From: Ovoidimarina sp039190895
GTDB lineage: Bacteria; Pseudomonadota; Alphaproteobacteria; Rhodobacterales; Rhodobacteraceae
Direction of reading: 5' to 3'
Length of the DNA: 14,159 nucleotides
Assembly (NCBI GenBank): GCA_039190895.1
Contig: JBCCXY010000107.1
Span: 1-14,159, forward strand
This document shows, piece by piece, positions 7,188-14,159 of the stretch. Below the pieces are notes generated by a model, which was not told the DNA's origin, ran no database searches, and saw nothing but the letters and a program-made list of their open reading frames with translations. Within the stretch, counting starts at the first letter, position 1; every line of letters begins with the position of its first letter. The translations under genes and the position numbers were made by a program.

Positions 7188-8903
7188 ATGACGCTTGAGT
7201 TCGGCTCAGTAGGGTGTGACTATCGCGATCGGCGCCGGCAGGGAGCTCGACTATTGGTTCCTCAGAACTGTTTCGTGATATCAAGCGACCGACCAGGCGA
7301 CCTCACACAGCCTAAAATGGCCGGGTATGCGAACTCTGAAACGGCCGTTGTTCTGGGGCGTCAGGGGTTGGTGCAATACCTTGCCGCTGGTCACCCGGGC
7401 GCCGACTTGCGTGAGGGGAGGTTCTTTGGCGTTTTCCCCGAGAAGGGGGTGACGCGCATTCGGACGGACCGTACGGGGCAGGAGCAGATGTTCTTGTTCC
7501 AGATCGAATCGTTTTGGGCCATTTCGAACTCATTCATTCTGCTGGCATCTTACGTGGCGAAATCCCATCGATTAACGATTTATCCGCCTGCGTTGTTTTC
7601 GTTTCATTTGAAATCGGGTCGGCATATTGGCGAGCAATTGGTCTCGCACAATACACCAATTTCAGGCATTCGCATGATCCCGGCAACAACCAATATCGCA
7701 ATCGACCATAAAACGGGGTCATTATCCCTTGAGCACCGCGATTTCTTTGAGGTGTTTGGCGGCGCACACTATCAAGACCTCCTATTGGAATTTCTGCAGA
7801 GTCGCGTCCGGCTCCTGGCGACGTTCGGTAATTTCAAAAGACGGATGAACTTGTTCCTATCCGGCGGCTACGACTCCCGTGTTGTTCTGGGTATGATGCT
7901 CAAATCCGGGGTCGAAGAAGCGTTGGATATTACTTCGCGCGAAACCCAAACAGCGGACTTTCGCGCTGCCAAACCACTGGTCGAGGCGTTGGGTCTGCAA
8001 CTTAATCGCGACCGTGAACGCCCCGCATCACTGGCATCACCGCTTGATTCACAAAGGCTTTGGCTGCTGTCATGCGGGGGCACGTATCTGCCATTCTACC
8101 GGGTCGGCAGCTACTTGTCCGATGCAGATGCGACGATCAAGTTGACGGGCGATCAACCCACAAGTTGGGATCACTTTATCGGTCGCGCGAAGTTCAATGG
8201 CACCGCCGCCAAAATTGCTGACGACATAAAGGACGATCTGAAAGATCGCGCACCCGGCGCAGACGTCGCCGCTGATTTTCTAAGCGTCTTTTCCGATATC
8301 GGCGTAGAGCCGGATCATCCGAAAGCAATGCTGGCCCACTATTGGGCTATTCGGTCACGGCATCATTGTGGGCGCCACTGGTACAAAAGCTTGGGAGCGT
8401 CGCGGCTGGTAACGCCGCTTACCCATTCTCATTGGGTCAGCTTCGAGTTCTCTGACAACACCGCATCCCTTAGCCCCAAACAGGCCTTTGCCGATATATT
8501 CTCGGCGCTCGACATCCCGGAATTGTGGCACCCCTTCGAAACCCGTGATCACGCCTTTGAGCCAGAGCTTTTGCAGAACTCGCCGTTCAAAGGGGGCGTG
8601 GCGCTGGACAATGCGCCTCTTTCCGTTTTTGGCGACTTGACCGAGCCGTGCGATGGCCCGATGTCGATGATGGACCTTCCGGTCCCTGCCAAAAGCAGTG
8701 ACACCGAGATGAAAACGCAGTTGGCGCACACGTTCTGGATGGCAGAGCGGGCGCGCGAGAGTGGCGTGTTCAGCGAGGGAGATATAGCGCGGGCGAAGGC
8801 GGAGATTGCAGAGGATGGGCCGCTTTCAACGTCGTTCCGCAAGGTGTCTCATTTCGCGATGACCGAGGCCATATTGGCGATTGTCGAGGGTTCCGGCCCC
8901 TAG
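7188..8903 (+). CDS. Asparagine-synthetase-like protein with degenerate glutaminase domain
   Basis: The 571-residue product contains the PP-loop ATP pyrophosphatase signature SGGYDSR at residues 225-231, which in asparagine synthetases binds ATP for substrate adenylation. The preceding 200 residues recall the glutaminase (Ntn) half, with a segment FFGVF...TDRTGQE...FLFQIES and a later ISGIRMIPATTNIAI. The catalytic Cys2 is absent: the protein begins MTLEF. The usual second synthetase motif (SGEGADELFGGY type) is only weakly echoed by LTGDQPTSWDHF. It may therefore use free ammonia or another amine, or make an amide on a different scaffold, as beta-lactam synthetases and lasso cyclases do; the product cannot be assigned. 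The ATG at 7188 has GAGGGG eight bases upstream. An in-frame extension back to 6963 is arginine-rich, overlaps the opposite gene and is rejected. The interior (about 7500-8300) looks clearly less GC-rich than its neighbours, suggesting acquisition. Confidence 0.8.
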   Translation: MTLEFGSVGCDYRDRRRQGARLLVPQNCFVISSDRPGDLTQPKMAGYANSETAVVLGRQGLVQYLAAGHPGADLREGRFFGVFPEKGVTRIRTDRTGQEQMFLFQIESFWAISNSFILLASYVAKSHRLTIYPPALFSFHLKSGRHIGEQLVSHNTPISGIRMIPATTNIAIDHKTGSLSLEHRDFFEVFGGAHYQDLLLEFLQSRVRLLATFGNFKRRMNLFLSGGYDSRVVLGMMLKSGVEEALDITSRETQTADFRAAKPLVEALGLQLNRDRERPASLASPLDSQRLWLLSCGGTYLPFYRVGSYLSDADATIKLTGDQPTSWDHFIGRAKFNGTAAKIADDIKDDLKDRAPGADVAADFLSVFSDIGVEPDHPKAMLAHYWAIRSRHHCGRHWYKSLGASRLVTPLTHSHWVSFEFSDNTASLSPKQAFADIFSALDIPELWHPFETRDHAFEPELLQNSPFKGGVALDNAPLSVFGDLTEPCDGPMSMMDLPVPAKSSDTEMKTQLAHTFWMAERARESGVFSEGDIARAKAEIAEDGPLSTSFRKVSHFAMTEAILAIVEGSGP

Positions 8904-9532
8904 CTTGCGCTGCGGCGGACGGCGGCGGTGGCGATTCCCATGGCGATCAGGGCGGTGCCGCCGAGGCGGGTGAGCCATTGGATCACGGCGGGGCGGCGGA
9001 TCGTGTCGCGGAGGCGGGCGGCGAGGATGGCGTAGGCGAGCGCGTTGCAGGCCGCGAGGCCGACGAAGGTTGCGATGAGGATCGCGGATTGGGTGAGCCA
9101 TGGGCCGGTCGGGTCAAGGAATTGCGGGACGAAGGCGATGAAGAAGACGATGCTTTTCGGGTTCAGTGCCGTGACCGCTGCGGCGTTCGTGAAGGCTGTC
9201 GTGGGCGAAAGGGTGTCGCTGCGGGCGGCGACATCGAGGGCGGCGGTTTTGGCGCCTCGCAGCATCTTGAGGCCGAGGTAGACGAGGTAGACGGCCCCGG
9301 CCCATTTCAGCGCGGTGAAGAGCGTTGCGGAGGCCAGCACCAGCGCGCCGAGCCCGGCGAGGGAGGCGGTCATCGCGATGAGGTCTCCGGTCGCGACGCC
9401 CAGCGCGGTGGGGACGGCGACGCGCTTCCCCTGCCCCAGCGCGTTGGCCAGCACCAGCAGGACGGTCGGCCCCGGGATCAGGAGCAATGCGGTAGAGGCG
9501 GCGACGAAGGCGAGCCAGAGGGTGAGGTCCAT
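8900..9532 (-). CDS. LysE/RhtB family amino-acid exporter
   Basis: The 210-residue inner-membrane protein has the LysE-superfamily opening: a first membrane segment with the PGP motif at residues 20-22, then GVATGDL, GLGALVLAS and a segment ending KWAGAVYLVYLGLKMLRG. A central hydrophilic stretch is followed by NPKSIVFFIAFVPQF and two more membrane segments. Six segments in total is normal. RhtB-type proteins export amino acids such as threonine, homoserine or leucine; the substrate here is unknown. Only the ATG at 9532 can be used, since an in-frame TAA lies nine bases before it. The gene is last in a probable DUF3253-fkbM-lysE unit, and its stop overlaps the stop of the convergent gene by 4 nt. 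Its first eleven codons are duplicated upstream (see the 45-nt repeat). Confidence 0.93.
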   Translation of the reverse strand: MDLTLWLAFVAASTALLLIPGPTVLLVLANALGQGKRVAVPTALGVATGDLIAMTASLAGLGALVLASATLFTALKWAGAVYLVYLGLKMLRGAKTAALDVAARSDTLSPTTAFTNAAAVTALNPKSIVFFIAFVPQFLDPTGPWLTQSAILIATFVGLAACNALAYAILAARLRDTIRRPAVIQWLTRLGGTALIAMGIATAAVRRSAS

Positions 9533-9597
9533 GCCGTTTCCTTATGCGACGAAGGCGAGCCAGAGGGTGAGGTCCATGCCGTTTCCTTATGCGACGA
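9501..9597. repeat. Exact 45-nt tandem duplication at the fkbM-lysE junction
   Basis: Bases 9501-9545 and 9546-9590 are identical over all 45 positions, and the first seven bases of a third unit (GCGACGA) follow at 9591-9597. The unit holds the lysE start region, its ribosome-binding sequence and the end of the upstream stop codon. The 7-nt GCGACGA at both outer ends indicates duplication by slippage or recombination between short homologies in lysE and at the fkbM 3' end. Confidence 0.97.
9542..9577 (-). CDS. 11-codon duplicated leader ORF before lysE
   Basis: On the minus strand the upstream repeat copy gives ATG at 9577 and encodes MDLTLWLAFVA, the same first eleven residues as the exporter, then a TAA stop. 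It begins 9 nt after the fkbM stop and ends 9 nt before the true lysE start. Both starts have the same AAGGA located over the preceding TAA. It is translatable in principle, and could couple translation of fkbM to lysE; there is no evidence that the peptide itself has a function. Confidence 0.5.
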   Translation of the reverse strand: MDLTLWLAFVA

Positions 9598-10411
9598 GGC
9601 GGGCGAAGAGGGTGTTGCCGGTCTGGGCGACTTCATAGCCGCGCGCGATCAGCATCCGGGTGAGCTCGGGCGCCGGGCTTTCGCCGTAGCGTTCGGGCCC
9701 CGCGTCGATGGCGATGTTGCGGGGGCGGAGGGGGCCCATGCCGTCGATGGCCTCGATCTCGGCCCCTTCGGCTTCGAGCTTGAAGAAGTCGATCTGGTCG
9801 AGGCCCAGCGACGTGGCAAGGTCTTCGAGGCGGTAGGTGGGGACGGTCAGCGTCTCACCCGTCGCACCCCGGTCGGGGGCGAGGAGGGAGTGGTCCACGT
9901 CGCGGTCGCTGAGCTGCAACTCGAACGTGCCCGAGGTGTTGAAGAGCCCGGCTTGCACCACGCGGGCGTGGGCGAAGGCCGACAGGTTGGCGATGCAGCA
10001 GCCGAGGTTCGCGGGTGCCGGTTCGATCAGCACGAGCCGACCGGCGATGGGCGCGACAGAGCGGGCGAAGCCGCCGACATAGGCGCCGCAGTCGATGACG
10101 GTGTCGCCCGGGCGGACCTCGCAGAAACCGGGCTTCTGGTACTTGCCGTGGAGGACTTCGAGGTAACCGGTCAGAATCGTGCGGTGGTTTTCGCGGTTGA
10201 GCGGGCGGGGGAAATGCATGTCGCGCCCGGCCTGGCGGACGATCACCTGATTGGCGAGGACGAAGTCGGTGTCGAAGTAGTTCTTATGCCCTCGCGACAG
10301 TTCGGCGAGGGCGGTCAGAGTGCCCTCTTCCGACCCGGCATTGCCATCGGCGGCGGCGCGGATTTCCTTGCGCATCCAGGGTTTGAGGGGGGCGGGCTCG
10401 GCCAGGGTCAT
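9587..10411 (-). CDS. FkbM family methyltransferase
   Basis: The 274-residue protein is a class I S-adenosylmethionine-dependent methyltransferase. Motif I TVIDCGAYVGG is at residues 104-114, with the acidic end of strand 2, LIEP, at 128-131. The FkbM signature KLEAEGAEIEAIDG is at 211-224, followed by the beta-strand NIAIDAGPE. FkbM proteins O-methylate hydroxyls on sugars, polyketides or other small molecules; an unusual N-terminal 80 residues may set the substrate. The ATG at 10411 has only a weak ribosome-binding site, and lies 15 nt after the DUF3253 stop, consistent with translational coupling. The stop TAA at 9587-9589 overlaps the ribosome-binding site of the next ORF. Confidence 0.92.
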   Translation of the reverse strand: MTLAEPAPLKPWMRKEIRAAADGNAGSEEGTLTALAELSRGHKNYFDTDFVLANQVIVRQAGRDMHFPRPLNRENHRTILTGYLEVLHGKYQKPGFCEVRPGDTVIDCGAYVGGFARSVAPIAGRLVLIEPAPANLGCCIANLSAFAHARVVQAGLFNTSGTFELQLSDRDVDHSLLAPDRGATGETLTVPTYRLEDLATSLGLDQIDFFKLEAEGAEIEAIDGMGPLRPRNIAIDAGPERYGESPAPELTRMLIARGYEVAQTGNTLFARLVA

Positions 10412-10426
10412 GCCCGCACTGTGGGG

Positions 10427-10678
10427 TCAGCGGCGGGGCGGGTGCAAGGGGTCTATCGACAGGCGGATCGGGCCTTTTGCGGTGACCGGGTCGACCGGGT
10501 TGCCCCGCTGGGTGGCGCGAAGGGGCAGGCTGCCCGCACAGCGGCGAATCGCTGGCATCAGCGGGCGCCAGTCGGCGGGGGCGAGGGAGCGGGCGACTTC
10601 GGACGGACAGAAGGTTTTTTCGGGGCCACGTTCAAAAGCCAGCAACATTAACGCTTCCTTAATTTCATCGTCATTCAT
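10427..10678 (-). CDS. DUF3253 domain protein
   Basis: The 83-residue protein matches the DUF3253 pattern: LLAFERGPEKTFCPSEVARSL at the N-terminus, DWRPLMPAIRR in the middle, then a strand ending GNPVDPVTAKGPIRLSI. These small proteins look like winged-helix domains and their role is not established; DNA binding is plausible. ATG at 10678 is chosen because GAAGGA (10689-10694) lies 10 nt before it. An in-frame TTG at 10687 is only one base from that site. It is first in the minus-strand set with fkbM and lysE and diverges from the VPLPA-tailed gene. Confidence 0.88.
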   Translation of the reverse strand: MNDDEIKEALMLLAFERGPEKTFCPSEVARSLAPADWRPLMPAIRRCAGSLPLRATQRGNPVDPVTAKGPIRLSIDPLHPPRR

Positions 10679-10788
10679 TTGGCTCAAATCCTTCGCAACC
10701 AGTGCCCACTTCTGGCCCCGTTCCCTCGGTATTTATCACGCCAAGCGTCGTGGGGAGCGACGGTATCGAACGAATTGAAGGTGATGAG

Positions 10789-11421
10789 ATGACTTGGAAG
10801 ATCGGACTTGCGGCTATGGCGCTTGCCTGCACGGCAGGTGTCGCGGACGCGGCCACTGTGGCCTACACGGAAGGCGCACGGCCCCGGGTTGAGGGCACCA
10901 CAAAGCTGAGCGACGTGGCAGGCTCCGCCAGCGGCGCCTATGACGTGTTCACGAATGACGGCGGCGCCCTCGGCGGGTCGTTCGACATCGGGGACGTGGT
11001 CCGCGTGTACGGGCGGGTTGTCGGCGGGGTCGACACCTATACCTTTGACACGTCGACGGATTTCACGATCCGCTTCATCTTTGGCGGCTATGACCTGGCG
11101 AATGGCGGCAGCGTCAACGAGTCGGGCTTTGTGTCCGAGACGGTGGCCGAAAAGACGGCGACGTTCCGACTGACGAACACCGACACGAACGACATCCAGA
11201 CGGTGACGTACACGACTGACATCACGGGCGGCAACTCGTTCATCTTCGCGGGCGGGCCGGGGACGTATCTGTTCTCGATCGACGGGCGCGGGGATCAGGG
11301 GCGGCCTGTGGGTTTGTACGATCTGCGGATCACGGCGGTTCCGCTGCCGGCGAGTGCTTTGCTGATGCTGACCGCGCTTGGCGGTGTGGCCGTGGCATCG
11401 CGCCGGACGCGCAAGGCCTAA
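10789..11421 (+). CDS. Secreted VPLPA-tailed surface protein
   Basis: The 210-residue protein has a signal peptide (to about residue 21, ending GVADA) and a mature beta-rich region of about 160 residues with many Gly, Thr and Asp. It ends with a PEP-CTERM-like tail: VPLPASALLML at 184-194, a hydrophobic segment, then basic RRTRK. This VPLPA variant is the sorting signal recognised by an exosortase, which cleaves the tail and releases the protein to the surface or matrix. The exosortase is not in this window. The ATG at 10789 has GAAGG seven bases upstream; an in-frame ATG at 10702 would spoil the signal peptide. Nothing in the middle region identifies a ligand or enzyme. The gene diverges from the DUF3253 gene and ends 21 nt before a terminator. 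Confidence 0.85.
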   Translation: MTWKIGLAAMALACTAGVADAATVAYTEGARPRVEGTTKLSDVAGSASGAYDVFTNDGGALGGSFDIGDVVRVYGRVVGGVDTYTFDTSTDFTIRFIFGGYDLANGGSVNESGFVSETVAEKTATFRLTNTDTNDIQTVTYTTDITGGNSFIFAGGPGTYLFSIDGRGDQGRPVGLYDLRITAVPLPASALLMLTALGGVAVASRRTRKA

Positions 11422-11442
11422 TCCAGCCTGACAGTTTGGGAA

Positions 11443-11469
11443 GGGCGGCCCCGGCGGGCCGCCCTTTTT
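11443..11469 (+). terminator. Intrinsic terminator of the VPLPA-tailed gene
   Basis: GGGCGGCCC and GGGCCGCCC form a perfect 9-bp GC stem with a 4-nt loop, followed at once by five T. It is 21 nt past the stop codon at 11421, oriented for plus-strand transcription. Confidence 0.9.
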
Positions 11470-11480
11470 CATGCGTGGGC

Positions 11481-11499
11481 GGTGGGCAGATTGCCCACC
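11481..11499. repeat. Hairpin element in convergent spacer (copy 2)
   Basis: GGTGGGCA and TGCCCACC form an 8-bp stem around a 3-nt loop, followed by CTACCG, whose CTA (11500-11502) is the ileS stop codon on the minus strand. It resembles the element at 3530-3549 and again sits between convergent gene ends. It has no T-run. Confidence 0.5.
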
Positions 11500-14159
11500 C
11501 TACCGCTCGTTGCGGGTGCGTTGCCACTCAAGGGCATCGTCGCAACGCTTGCAGACCTCGGGGTGCGCGTGCTGGCCGACATCGACCGAGAACTTCCAGC
11601 AGCGCAGGCACTTCTTGCCTTCGGCCTTGGCGAAGGTGACCGCCACGCCCTCTACATCGGGGGTGGTGAACGCATCAGCGGGCGCCGTGTCCTCGGACAG
11701 CGTGACGCCGCTGGTGATGCAGATGTCGTCGAACTCCACCGATTGGGCGGCGGCGCGGGTGTCGGCGTCGTCGATATAGACGGTCGGCGCGGCCTCTAGC
11801 GACGAGCCGATTACCTTGTCCTGCCGCTGCACCTCCAACGCCGCGGTGACGGCGCGGCGCGCGCGGCGGATCTTGTGCCACTTCGCGGCCAGCGCCTCAT
11901 CCCGACAGTCGGCGGGCGTGTCGGGCATATCGATCAGGTGGACCGAGGAGTCGTCGCCCGGGAAGCGCTGAAGCCAGACCTCTTCCATCGTGAACACCAG
12001 GATCGGGGCGAGCCATGTGGTCAGCCGGTGGAACAGGATGTCGAGCACCGTGCGCGCTGCCTTCCGGCGCGTCGTCGGGCCGTCGCAGTAGAGCGCGTCC
12101 TTGCGGATGTCGAAATAGAAGGCCGACAGATCGACCGTCGCGAAGTTGAACAGCGTCTGGAAGACGCCCTGGAAGTCGTAGGCCTCGTAGCCCTTGCGGA
12201 CCTGCTCATCGAGTTCGGACAGGCGGTGGAGGACCCAGCGCTCCAGCTCCGGCATGTCGGCGGGCGCGACGCGTTCGTCTTCGGTGAACCCGTTGAGGTT
12301 GCCCAGCAAAAACCGGAACGTGTTACGCAGGCGGCGATAGCTGTCGGCGACGCCTTTCAGGATTTCCGGCCCGATGCGGTGGTCGTGCTTGTAGTCGGTC
12401 TGCGCCACCCAAAGCCGCAGGATATCGGCGCCGTATTGCTTGACGACCTCCTCCGGGACGATGGTGTTGCCCAGCGACTTGGACATCTTCAGGCCCTTCT
12501 CGTCGAGCGTGAAGGCATGCGTCACCACGGCCCGATAGGGCGCCCGCCCCAGCGTGCCACAGGCCTGCAGCATCGAGGAATGGAACCACCCCCGGTGCTG
12601 ATCGGTGCCCTCCAGATAAACATCGGCGAGGCCATCCTCCGTCCCATCCTCGCGGTCGCGCAGGACGAAGGCATGGGTCGAGCCAGAGTCGAACCACACG
12701 TCGAGGATGTCATCGACCTTCTCCCACTCATCCGGGTTGTGGTCGTTCCCCAGAAACCGCTCCTTCGCGCCTGGTTTGTACCAGGCGTCGGCACCCTCCG
12801 CCTCGAACGCCTCGTTGATGCGCGCGTTCACGGCGGGGTCCTTCAAGAGGAAGTCGTCATCCGTCGGCATCGCCCCTTTCCGCGTGAAGCAGGTGAGCGG
12901 CACACCCCAGGCCCGCTGGCGCGACAGCACCCAGTCGGGCCGTGCTTCGATCATGGAATACAGGCGGTTCCGCCCGGTCTGCGGCGTCCACTCCACCTTG
13001 TCGATGGAGGTGAGCGCGCGCTCCCGGATCGTCGTCCCGAAGTCGTCCTTCCCGTCGCCCACGGCGCGGTCGATGGCGGCGAACCATTGCGGCGTATTGC
13101 GATAGATCACCGGCGCCTTGGAGCGCCAGGAATGCGGGTAGCTGTGCTTGATCTTGCCGCGCGCCAGCAGGCCGCCGACCTCGACCAGCTTGTCAATCAC
13201 CGCCTTGTTCGCGTCGCCCTCCTTGCCGTTCTGCTTGAGGATCGCCTTGCCGCCGAACAGCGGCAGGTCATCGCGGAACCGCCCGTCTTCGTTGACATTG
13301 TAGGTGATGACCTCCGCCAGCATCCCGGCGTCGCGGTAAAGCTCGAACTCTTCCATCCCGTGGGACGGGGCACAGTGGACGAAGCCCGTGCCCTCTTCGT
13401 CGGTAACGAATTCAGCATGGCGGAAGTCGCGCGGGGCGTCCCACTCACCGTTTCCATCCGCGACGCCCGCAAGCGGGTGTTGAAGCGACAGCGACGCCAT
13501 CTCATCGGCCGACACCTGACGCAACCGGCGATACTGCCCGTCCTCCAGACGCGCCGCCGCAAACACGTTGCCCGCAAGCTTGTCGGCCACGATATAGCGG
13601 TCACCCACCTGCGCCCACGACACCTCGGGCGTGCCCGTCACTTCGTACAAGCCATAGTCGATATCGTCGCGGTAGACGACGCCCTTGTTCGACGGGATGG
13701 TCCAGGGCGTCGTGGTCCAGATCACCACATGCGCCCCGTCCAGATCGCTCAGCGCCGCAACATGACCGACGGTGTCGCCGGTCGAAACGGCGGGGGTCTC
13801 ACTCCGCAGCAGGACCTTGAACTTCACCCAGATCGTGAAGCTCTCTTTGTCGTGGTATTCCACCTCGGCCTCGGCGAGCGCGGTTTCCTCCACCGGCGAC
13901 CACATTACGGGCTTGGAGCCCTGATAGAGCAGCCCGGACATCAGGAATTTCTGGAATTCCTCGGCGATCACGCGCTCCGCGTGGTAATCCATCGTGACAT
14001 ACGGGTCAGCCCAGTTTCCAGTGACGCCAAGGCGCTTGAACTCATCGCGCTGGATGTCGACCCAGCCCTCGGCGAACTTGCGGCATTCCTGCCGGAAGTC
14101 GATCACGTCGACCTCGTCCTTGTTCTTGCCCTTGGACCGGTATTGCTCTTCGATCTTCC
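11500..14159 (-). CDS. ileS: Isoleucyl-tRNA synthetase, N-terminus outside window
   Basis: IleS charges tRNA-Ile with isoleucine in the cytoplasm and edits misactivated valine. The frame stays open to the window edge: reading in from 14159 gives KIEEQYRSKGKNKDEV just before the conserved DVIDFRQECR, so the GTG at 14106 is an internal valine codon and not a start. About 100 N-terminal residues, including the HIGH motif, lie beyond the window. Visible marks are the editing-domain TTTPWTIPSN at 13687-13716, DVWFDSGS before the second half of the catalytic core, KMSKS at 12475-12489, and a C-terminal zinc finger with CLRCW (11596-11610) and CKRC (11542-11553). The gene ends at a TAG supplied by the hairpin element. 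All visible motifs are intact. Confidence 0.97.
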   Translation of the reverse strand, partial: KIEEQYRSKGKNKDEVDVIDFRQECRKFAEGWVDIQRDEFKRLGVTGNWADPYVTMDYHAERVIAEEFQKFLMSGLLYQGSKPVMWSPVEETALAEAEVEYHDKESFTIWVKFKVLLRSETPAVSTGDTVGHVAALSDLDGAHVVIWTTTPWTIPSNKGVVYRDDIDYGLYEVTGTPEVSWAQVGDRYIVADKLAGNVFAAARLEDGQYRRLRQVSADEMASLSLQHPLAGVADGNGEWDAPRDFRHAEFVTDEEGTGFVHCAPSHGMEEFELYRDAGMLAEVITYNVNEDGRFRDDLPLFGGKAILKQNGKEGDANKAVIDKLVEVGGLLARGKIKHSYPHSWRSKAPVIYRNTPQWFAAIDRAVGDGKDDFGTTIRERALTSIDKVEWTPQTGRNRLYSMIEARPDWVLSRQRAWGVPLTCFTRKGAMPTDDDFLLKDPAVNARINEAFEAEGADAWYKPGAKERFLGNDHNPDEWEKVDDILDVWFDSGSTHAFVLRDREDGTEDGLADVYLEGTDQHRGWFHSSMLQACGTLGRAPYRAVVTHAFTLDEKGLKMSKSLGNTIVPEEVVKQYGADILRLWVAQTDYKHDHRIGPEILKGVADSYRRLRNTFRFLLGNLNGFTEDERVAPADMPELERWVLHRLSELDEQVRKGYEAYDFQGVFQTLFNFATVDLSAFYFDIRKDALYCDGPTTRRKAARTVLDILFHRLTTWLAPILVFTMEEVWLQRFPGDDSSVHLIDMPDTPADCRDEALAAKWHKIRRARRAVTAALEVQRQDKVIGSSLEAAPTVYIDDADTRAAAQSVEFDDICITSGVTLSEDTAPADAFTTPDVEGVAVTFAKAEGKKCLRCWKFSVDVGQHAHPEVCKRCDDALEWQRTRNER

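Noticed and set aside
7188..8903. A lasso-peptide or beta-lactam biosynthesis cluster
   Set aside because: The synthetase-like protein would fit a cyclase, but there is no precursor peptide, leader protease, recognition element or beta-lactam gene around it.
8978..10651. A 557-codon plus-strand open frame opposite lysE, fkbM and the DUF3253 gene
   Set aside because: It is antisense to three recognisable proteins, has a low-complexity Gly/Glu/Asp/Arg composition and no known motif. Such frames are common in GC-rich DNA.
14104..14106. GTG at 14106 as the ileS start
   Set aside because: The frame continues upstream with residues typical of IleS (KIEEQYRSKGKNKDEV), so this is an internal valine and the gene is cut by the window edge.

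Overview
This window looks like chromosomal DNA of a marine alphaproteobacterium of the Rhodobacterales (Roseobacter-type). That rests on the high GC, the VPLPA-type C-terminal sorting tail on one protein, and the overall style of the IleS, PriA, YceI and DUF3253 proteins. I cannot name the genus. Eleven complete genes, one partial gene (ileS, running off the right edge) and an 11-codon duplicated mini-ORF account for nearly all of the sequence. No rRNA, tRNA, CRISPR array, IS element or phage module is visible.

Left part (1-3512): on the minus strand lie a 12-segment MFS transporter and, upstream of it, a secreted YceI-family protein. A 171-nt divergent spacer carrying a perfect 22-nt palindrome separates them from two plus-strand genes. 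These are a small secreted protein rich in beta-strand-like segments (TTG start set by a consensus Shine-Dalgarno) and a secreted protein with two PilJ/NarX-like sensory repeats.

Middle (3557-7089): three minus-strand genes encode primosomal helicase PriA (GTG start), a class II aldolase/adducin-like protein, and a small secreted four-cysteine protein of unknown function. Divergent from the last is a plus-strand asparagine-synthetase-like gene (7188-8903). It appears less GC-rich than its surroundings and seems to have lost both the glutaminase cysteine and the standard second synthetase motif.

Right part (8900-14159): that gene meets a minus-strand set (DUF3253 protein, FkbM methyltransferase, LysE/RhtB exporter) tail to tail with a 4-nt stop overlap. 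The fkbM-lysE junction carries an exact 45-nt tandem duplication. It has copied the start region and ribosome-binding site of lysE, creating an 11-codon leader ORF. Divergent from the DUF3253 gene is a secreted VPLPA-tailed surface protein that ends at a clear intrinsic terminator. It converges on ileS, whose N-terminal about 100 codons lie outside the window.

The genes do not form one obvious pathway; this is mostly core chromosome with some accessory genes. The points most worth a second look are the 45-nt duplication with its leader ORF, the degenerate asparagine-synthetase-like protein, and several small intergenic repeats and palindromes. I did not find a convincing multi-gene novel system.
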